The position numbers and the translations under genes are program-made. From Antilocapra americana (taxonomy: Eukaryota; Chordata; Mammalia; Artiodactyla; Antilocapridae), in contig ML664159.1 of assembly GCA_007570785.1 (NCBI GenBank), positions 5,489,987 to 5,553,986 of the forward strand: a stretch of DNA of 64,000 bases. Reading direction: 5' to 3'. Under the pieces are notes generated by a model. It saw only the letters and a program-made list of their open reading frames with translations. It made no database searches and was not told the origin of the DNA. Each line of letters opens with the position of its first letter. Within the stretch, counting starts at the first letter, position 1. Positions 57,678 through 64,000 of this stretch are shown here, in pieces.

Positions 57678-57771
57678 CTCCACATATGTAGACCCATGGC
57701 GGTTTCATGTAACTGTATGGCAAAACCAACACAATAAAGAAAATTTTTTAAAAAATAAATAAATAAATAAA
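57678..57771 (+). mobile_element. L1 3' tip, extremely 5'-truncated
   Basis: Only the last ~95 bases of young L1: 'catatgtagacccatggcgg', 'actgtatggcaaaaccaaca', 'caataaagaaaattttttaa' and an (AAAT)n tail. 'aaaagagg' occurs on both sides but is too short and A-rich to be a firm duplication. Confidence 0.85.
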
Positions 57772-58018
57772 AGAGGGGGAAAAAAAAGAATAGCTAGGGA
57801 AAACAAGTAAATGAGGCAAGAGAATAAGCAGGGGATTTATAGAGTGGTTTTACAGTATAGAGGTAGGATTGAGAAAGCACAAACTCATAAACTTCCTGAC
57901 TCAAAAATGCTGTGACATCAGAATGAAATGATCGAATCATGCAGTGTTATTTGTTATTTGTGTCTGCCCTAAATGTATCTTAGGTTCTTAAGAGAAAAAA
58001 ATATATATATGAGCTCCA

Positions 58019-58170
58019 AGGGACTTCCCTGGTGGTCTAGTGGTTAAGACACTGAGCTTCTGTTGCACGGGGCTCAAGTTTGATCTCTGGTCTGGGAACT
58101 AAGACCCTATATCCCACATGCTGCATCATGACTTGACCAAAAACTAGATAAAACATAAAAAAAAAAAAAA
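58019..58170 (+). mobile_element. CHR SINE (short form)
   Basis: 'gggacttccctggtggtcta', 'gtggttaagacactgagctt', 'gatctctggtctgggaacta', 'ccaaaaactagataaaaca' and a 14-base A tail. Confidence 0.93.
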
Positions 58171-58262
58171 GCCTACCTCATAGATTTATTTGGAGAAGTG
58201 ATTGAGAGATAAAGTGTGAAAAATACCTAAAAAGTACTTGACATACAGTAGCCCTTCAACGT

Positions 58263-58480
58263 CTGTGTGTGTGCTCAGTTGCTCAGTTGTGTCTGACTCT
58301 GCGATCCCGTGGATTGTAGCCCACAGAGCTCCTCTGTCCATGGGGTTTCTCAGGCAAGAATACTGGAGTGGGTTGCTATTTCCTTCTCCAGGGAGTCTTC
58401 CCGACCTAGGGATAGAACGCACCTCTCCTGCATTGGCAGGCAGATCATTTGCCTTACTATCTGAGCCACCCGGGAAGCCC
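58263..58480 (-). mobile_element. Bov-tA/Bov-A2 SINE
   Basis: 'gtgtgctcagttgctcagtt', 'gtctgactctgcgatcccgt', 'gagtcttcccgacctaggga', 'atctgagccacccgggaagc'. Complete; retains CpG. Confidence 0.95.
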
Positions 58481-59350
58481 CAGCACTTCAATAGCTGTTG
58501 AATCTCCATCAAATAATAAAAGGAATTATTTTTTCTGTTCCAGTTTATATTCCTGTATCTATTTCATCCCTCCAATCTAGAATTTTGACAGAAATTTTTT
58601 TTCTGCTTTTAGAGCCATTTGTCATTGATTTAGCCTTGTCTTCTTTGGATGATTAATTATTCAGCATTAATGATTTTTGCTGCTGCAAGGATAGATTGTG
58701 AAGATTTACCTCAGTGTGAGTTTTAATAATTGTAACATCCTCCCATATTTGCATAAAGCTACACTCTGCAAAAGGCTTTCCTGTCTATTTTCTCTGAGTT
58801 AGTACAGCTATGTTCTTAAATTTTAACATGAATTTCATGGAAATGGGTTTAAATGGTTTTCTGTGACAGGATACGAATTGGGCTTTTTTCTTTTCAAATC
58901 TTCATTTGAAAATGACAACTGTATCCCACAACCTATCTCAGAAACAACACCCAAATAGGGCAGTGTTTCAAAGGAAATTCAGAAAAATTGCAAGGTTAGA
59001 TTACAGAAGTGTGCCTGACTTCCAAGTGAGTATAACTCGCCAAAATAGGTGGCATGTACGCTGTGCGCCACACACTGGGAAATACCCAAAGGCTCACTCT
59101 CCACAGTGGCTAGCCCACCAGAGAGGAGAAATAAATGACAGTCTATAAGCAAAGAAAATATTGGTGCTAAATTCTTTGTGGACATTTTATTGTGGCACAA
59201 AAGAAATCCACACAAAACCAGAAGAAGGAAATTATTTTGTGATAAGTTTACACTACATGATTTGTATCACAATCTCAACTTGAGCTGGGGCTCCAAACAA
59301 TGTTCATTTTTGTAGCTTTCTTGTGTGAGCAGCACAGCTGTGGGGAAACG
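58481..59350. other. Unannotated AT-rich sequence
   Basis: Overlapping 80- and 78-codon frames at 58906-59215 have no known domain. No repeat recognised. Confidence 0.4.
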
Positions 59351-59604
59351 GGACGTGGAGATTTAGAGCCAGAAGACTTGATTTTGAATCCCATCTCTGC
59401 CATTTACTGACTGTGATTCAGTCATTTTTAGCTTTTCAGAACTTCTGTTGCCCCATATGTAAAATGGCAACGCACAGCGAAGATGATCTCATGGTTTATT
59501 AGGAAGATTAAATGAGCTAAAACATATAAATCTCCCTTCTTATGCTGTAAAGTGCTAAACAAACTTTAACATCAATGTAATAATATTGTTATGAATTGTG
59601 ATAG
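59351..59604 (+). mobile_element. MIR SINE, nearly complete
   Basis: 'gatttagagccagaagactt', 'tgaatcccatctctgccatt', 'actgactgtgattcagtcat', 'ccatatgtaaaatggcaacg', 'ggaagattaaatgagctaaa', 'gtgctaaacaaactttaac'. Its 3' half is repeated immediately downstream. Confidence 0.85.
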
Positions 59605-59740
59605 CCCAGTAAAAATTACCTCCTGGTTCATTAGAAAGATTAAATGAAATAATACATATAAATAGTCCTTTTATACTGTAAAGTGCTAAACAAACTTTAA
59701 TGTCAATATAGTAATAATGTTACTTTGAATAATGGTAATA
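59484..59740 (+). repeat. Tandem duplication of a MIR 3' half (period about 131)
   Basis: 59484-59604 and 59616-59740 align along their length. Both contain 'agattaaatga', 'acatataaat' and 'gtgctaaacaaacttta'. These landmarks are offset by 131-132 bases. The copies differ at many sites, so the duplication is old. Confidence 0.85.
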
Positions 59741-59992
59741 GAAATACTGGTACCAAGGTCTTTGCATTGCCATGTTCTAAGGAGGAGTGATAGAATTTGC
59801 CCAAGTCCCCTGCCCCCTTAAATGAAACTTCCATCTACTCCTCCCTCAGGTTCATTGCATGACACATATTTCTTATTCACACAGCATAGCACTGAATGCG
59901 TGAAGACTTTGGCTATACCTTCCTTCGCCTCTTCATCTCTGTTTAACTTTCTCCAAAATGTTTACAGATTATTGAAATGGTACAGTTAATGT

Positions 59993-60196
59993 GGGCTTCA
60001 CAGGTGGCACTAGTGGTAAAGAACCTGCCTGCCAATGCAGGAGGCATGGGACACAGACTTGATCCCTGGACTGGGAAGATCTGCTGGAGGAGGGAATGGC
60101 AACCCCCTCCAGTATTCTTGCCAGAGAGAATCCCATGGACAGAGGAGCCTGGCAGGCTGCAGTCCATGGGGTCACAGAGTCAGAGAAGACCGAAGC
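59993..60196 (+). mobile_element. Bov-tA SINE
   Basis: 'gggcttcacaggtggcacta', 'ctggaggagggaatggcaac', 'ggctgcagtccatggggtca'. Target duplication acagttaatgt (59982-59992) and acagttaacgt (60197-60207). Confidence 0.95.
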
Positions 60197-60207
60197 ACAG
60201 TTAACGT

Positions 60208-60740
60208 AGCCAGTCGATGAACAAACATCAGGCGAAGTGTATCTACACGCAGAGCTCTGTGGAGGACACCACCCTATAACCTATCCCAGCCAAGGAGAAG
60301 TTCAGATGCTCGAAGGTGTGAATGGAAATTAAAACCAAACGCAGTATCTGAGGATATGAAATATTGAGTAAGGCACAGGGACAGAGTGCTGCTTACCCAT
60401 GGATTACAGATTGTGCCATTAAGAGAGATAGTATCTTGGATCATCTTATGGAAGTCGGCAAGCTCGAGGTACTTGTTTCTGGAAACAGAAATAGGGGAGC
60501 GTGTGATGTGTGCTGTGCAGACTTAGGAAACTGGAGAGATGGCTGACATGCTCAATGGATGCGGCTCTTGGGTGGAGGTGGGGAGACTGCTGAGGAAGGG
60601 GCTAGTCCTGATTGTTTTAGTGGAGTAGAGGGATGTGAAGGTGAGTAAGAGCCAAGCTTGAAGGAGAGTGGTAGTCAGTCAGGTCTAGGGTGGTCAGAGA
60701 TAGGCTTTTGGTTGGTTGGTGAAATTTCTATGTGCTAAGT
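60208..60740. other. Unannotated sequence
   Basis: Moderately GC-rich; no gene or repeat recognised. Confidence 0.4.
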
Positions 60741-60741
60741 A

Positions 60742-60936
60742 CAGTTATCCATCTGTATCTGCGAGGGGTTGGTTCCAGGGCCCCCTGAGGATACCAAAAT
60801 CCTGGGATGCTCAACTCCCTTACCCTTACTGTCAGCCCTCACTATCTACAGGTTCAACCAACTGTGGATTGAAAGTTTCAACCCATCCTTGGCTGAATCC
60901 GCAGGTGCAGAACCTGCAGATACAGGAGTGACTGTC
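60742..60936. mobile_element. Tigger-like (Tc1/mariner) non-autonomous DNA transposon
   Basis: Left end 'cagttatccatctgtatctg', then 'ggttggttccagggccccct', 'gataccaaaatcctgggatg'. Right half 'caaccaactgtggattgaaa', 'ccgcaggtgcagaacctgca', end 'ggagtgactgtc'. The ends are inverted relative to each other (shared 'ctgtatctgc' in reverse complement). No transposase is present. Confidence 0.72.
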
Positions 60937-61579
60937 ATACAACAGTGAATCAACTTCAGCCCCTTCAAGAAGAGAAGGCAAGATTTAGTGGAACAGTATC
61001 TACGTATCAAAGGACAATACCTGCTGCAGGTGTTCACAAGAAGGGTACTGTTCTGATTTCCAGAAGAATTTCTTGTTTCCCACTGAGTTGAAATTTGTTA
61101 CCATGGAGAACTGCCATGACCCTGAGCCTAGCTCAGTTTTGCAATTTCTAAAACCAGATTGTGTAAGCACACAGGAGTGGCTCTGACCCTCTCGGGCAGA
61201 CCCCCACTAGCCAAGCCCGTGAGATGCACAGAGTGCCAACAGATTCATTTACAATGAGGCCATTACTGTCACACCAGAGTACTCGGATGGCACACGGGCA
61301 CCTTCTCTCCCTGTAGGCGAGTCTAGTAGGAAATCAGTTTGTAACCAGAAGATAGCATGGTAAGCACAAAGTCAGGACACAAGGAACAGATGGTTTGAAC
61401 GTTTAATGGCATTAGACTACAAGAGCTGCTTGTATTTTTTGCATCATAATAGAAATATCCTTGACTCTCTATGAAACACCATTGCTTTAGACTTCTTCTA
61501 CCCTAGACTGGAATTGGCTGGTTTTCTGATCATTTCCTCTGACTCCTTTTCATCCTGTGTTCCACCTCTCTAATTGTTG
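60937..61579. other. Unannotated sequence
   Basis: No gene or repeat recognised. Confidence 0.4.
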
Positions 61580-61590
61580 CTTTCTTCCTT

Positions 61591-61810
61591 GTGCATGCAT
61601 GCTAAGTCGCTTCAGTCATGTCCAACTCTTTGTGACCCCATGGACTGTAGCCCACCAGGTTCCTCTATCCCTGGGATTCTCCAGGCAAGAATACTGGAGT
61701 GGGTTGCCATGCCCTCCTCTAGGGAATCTTCCTGACTTAGGGATCAAACCCAAATCTCATGCCTCCTGCATTGCAAATGGATTCTTTACCAGTAGCACCA
61801 CCTGGGAAGC
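61591..61810 (-). mobile_element. Bov-tA/Bov-A2 SINE
   Basis: 'gtgcatgcatgctaagtcgc', 'caactctttgtgaccccatg', 'gaatcttcctgacttaggga', 'tagcaccacctgggaagc'. Target duplication ctttcttcctt (61580-61590) and ctttcttcttt (61811-61821). Confidence 0.96.
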
Positions 61811-62049
61811 CTTTCTTCTTTAGGTTTGTTTAATGTATATTAACATATATACACAGCCCTTTATATACTGTTTCATGGGGGCCTAGGATCTCTCCTCATC
61901 CAATGTATTGACTTTTATGATTTGGCCCTAAGAGATCTATCTTACTTCTGTACCTTCTCTATAGGGGCAGAGGGAGCACTTCACCATAGCTCCATTTGCT
62001 AATAATAGTCACAGTGATTTTGACCACACTCTTCACTTGCCCCACTCAA

Positions 62050-62440
62050 TGAAACATCATCTCTAGGTTGCTAATGGCCACCTAAAAGTGCCACATCTGG
62101 AATTAAACACAGTATTCCAGGTATGGTTTGATGCACTCCCAGAAACTACCACCCATCCACTCATTTTTCTCAAGCACTATACCTCTAGTAATGTAATCTA
62201 AGATAGAATTAGTTTTCTCAGCAGCAAAATTGCATTATTGATTTATCCTGAGCTTCAAAGCAACTAAATCTCTTAAATTGTCTTGTTGAGTTAACCTACA
62301 TCTTACTGGCTTTTGCATGGTATTTTTCACTTGTTCCCATTAAATTTCATCTTGCATGCTTTGACTCATTACTACAGCCTACGGACATGTTAAAACTGGT
62401 TTGTCACCAATCAGGAACTATGTAAATACCTGGGCACATG
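62050..62440 (-). mobile_element. CR1/L3-like LINE relic
   Basis: The plus strand reads as antisense CR1-type LINE 3' sequence: 'taaacacagtattccaggta', 'gtaatctaagatagaattag', 'cagcagcaaaattgcattat', 'ttcccattaaatttcatctt', 'gcatgctttgactcattact'. In CR1/L3 these follow in the same order. Very old; the coding frame is lost. Confidence 0.6.
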
Positions 62441-62879
62441 TTATAGAGTAAATTTGGACAAGTGATTATCTTCTCTACTTTGTTCAGACTATCTGTAATA
62501 CTTTTGAATATATGCATCAACCTCATTCCTTTTTGATCTTTTTCTTTTTGTCCATTTGGAACTTTGCATGAACCATTTTTCTTTTGCACTGGTGGCCACA
62601 GAAGGATTGAAACAAGATTAGCTACAATGCTCATCTCACACTAATCAATAAACAGGTCCGTGAAGGTACTTACTGCTCCAAAAGTAAACAAGGTAGACCG
62701 CAGGCCTGCAAATTGAATAATGCCCATGAAATCCAAATTAAAAGCTAGCTTCATTATTTCACAAATTCACAAGATTATATTCCTGTTTGACTTACTTTTT
62801 TGAGTTCATCGCTTGTCTTGTGGCACTTGAAATATAAGCATTTGAAACATCGGGTAGCAAGAGTCAGATTATCAGCCTG
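62441..62879. other. Unannotated sequence
   Basis: No gene or repeat recognised; could include further decayed CR1/L3. Confidence 0.4.
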
Positions 62880-62990
62880 ACAGATGCTAAAAACTCTGGG
62901 GAATATAAACTGAAGCAGACAAAAACCCTGCCCCCAAGGGGCTAACACTCTCGATAAGACAGGGACTGTTATGAGGCTATTGAATTGAAT
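62880..62990 (-). mobile_element. L2-like fragment
   Basis: 'ctgccccc' with 'aaggggctaacactctcgat' and 'agacagggactgttatgagg' resembles antisense L2 ('cctgccctcaaggagctcac'). Weak and short. Confidence 0.35.
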
Positions 62991-64000
62991 CTTGACACCT
63001 CTCTGACTCAAAGCAGAGTTAGGCCAGCAGCCCCCAAAGGTTGGAGATAGAGAATTCAATCTTAATCAAATATTGCCTTGATCTTTTTTTTTCTGTTTTA
63101 CCTAATAAATCACAATTCTAATGGGGGGAAAATGCTAAGATATATTTCATTTTCAGAAATGCTTAAGAGGACAGGACAGTTCACATAGGTGAGAATGACT
63201 CAAACACAGACTTGAGAATGATCCTTTCCCAAATTAATACCTCCTCTACCCCAGCTTGGCCCTCTGATTACATTTATCTGAAACAAGAAATGCTGCCTGT
63301 TCTATTCAGCAACAAACTCTAAACCTGGAACTTTGGTGAGTCAAAAACTTTCCATCCCATTAACATCTACAAAAATGGTGCATTGACTTGCCTTCTATCT
63401 ATATCATTGGAAAAAAGCAAAAACACACAACTCAAAAGGTTCTTCCCAGAACAGAGTGATATGCTATTCTCAAGGTGAATTCTGTTTCACACTCCAGAAT
63501 GAAAGGAGTGCTTACAACCCCCAGAATCACCACTGTGCCCTGCTAGGAATTTAGATTCTCCCTCCATCCTGTATCCCCTGTGTGTTTGGGTAGCTCAAAA
63601 TCTGACTGCAGTGTGGAGGATGAATTGGGGCAGATTATCCTAGATGAGACCCATTGTTGTAACCCAGCAAAAAGATGATTTAGTATCCATGTCAGTAGGA
63701 TTGGAGACATGGGTGTGAAAAATGTCACCATTTCTGTGACTCCTCTATGAACAATCTCTGCACTGGAGGTAACTGAGACTTTCTCAGCACCTGGTGGTAA
63801 TCTGAGGCTCATTCTACCCAACCTTCCTTCCTCTTTTCTCACCTTCCACAAATGTCAGATCAATCTTGGCTTTCTCTGCCTATTCTTGCTCTCTTATGTC
63901 CAATAATTCTTTGTACTTCTAACCGTCTTGACATCTGCTTTCTTGCAGACCCAACCTACCACTCAACGCAAAGGACCTAGGTTTTCATACTCTAGACCCA
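62991..64000. other. Unannotated sequence to the window end
   Basis: No repeat recognised. A 102-codon minus frame at 63543-63851 has no known domain. Confidence 0.4.

Overview
The window is nuclear DNA from a ruminant, most likely a bovid such as cattle, bison, sheep or goat. It is dense in tRNA-derived Bov-tA/Bov-A SINEs, carries RTE-type BovB LINEs and CHR SINEs (a family shared by whales, hippos and ruminants), and has recent L1 3' ends of the type seen in cattle. Older mammalian layers (MIR, L2, CR1/L3-like, old L1, MER5A, Tigger-like, LTR-like) lie beneath. Coding capacity, codon signal and spacing are not prokaryotic, and nothing points to a plasmid, virus or contaminant. The exact species cannot be decided by eye.

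No cellular protein-coding gene, processed pseudogene, structural RNA gene, CpG island or promoter could be supported. The longest open frames are the reverse-transcriptase relics of BovB and their antisense shadows. The region reads as intergenic or deep-intronic DNA.

Layout. 1-8.3 kb: mostly old sequence with L2, MIR, one BovB 3' tip and one Bov-tA. 8.3-9.5 kb: a 5'-truncated BovB on the minus strand. 10-19 kb: L2, CHR, Bov-tA, a 33-bp minisatellite, a short L1 3' end and a long (CA)n. 19.1-23.9 kb: a nested cluster of BovB, an old rearranged minus-strand L1 cut by a CHR SINE and by a younger L1, then another young L1. 24-31 kb: AT-rich unique DNA, a long L2 relic and MER5A. 31-40 kb: many minus-strand Bov SINEs, an LTR-like repeat split by a SINE, and a (CA)n. 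40-45.1 kb: a probable LTR, then a nearly full-length BovB inserted in an L2, then a second LTR-like block. 45.2-46.1 kb: old L1. 48-62 kb: CHR, Bov SINEs, L2, MIR (one partly duplicated in tandem), a Tigger-like fossil and a CR1/L3-like relic. 62.4-64 kb: largely unannotated.

BovB and L1 encode (or encoded) the reverse transcriptases. Bov-tA and CHR SINEs are non-coding passengers, and the BovB-like tail of Bov-tA/Bov-A explains why these share 3' sequence. Every BovB frame seen here is broken by stops and frameshifts. Target-site duplications were found by eye for about a dozen insertions. Family names rest on remembered consensus features rather than on a search, so boundaries are generally good to about 5-20 bases for young elements and 20-60 bases for old ones.
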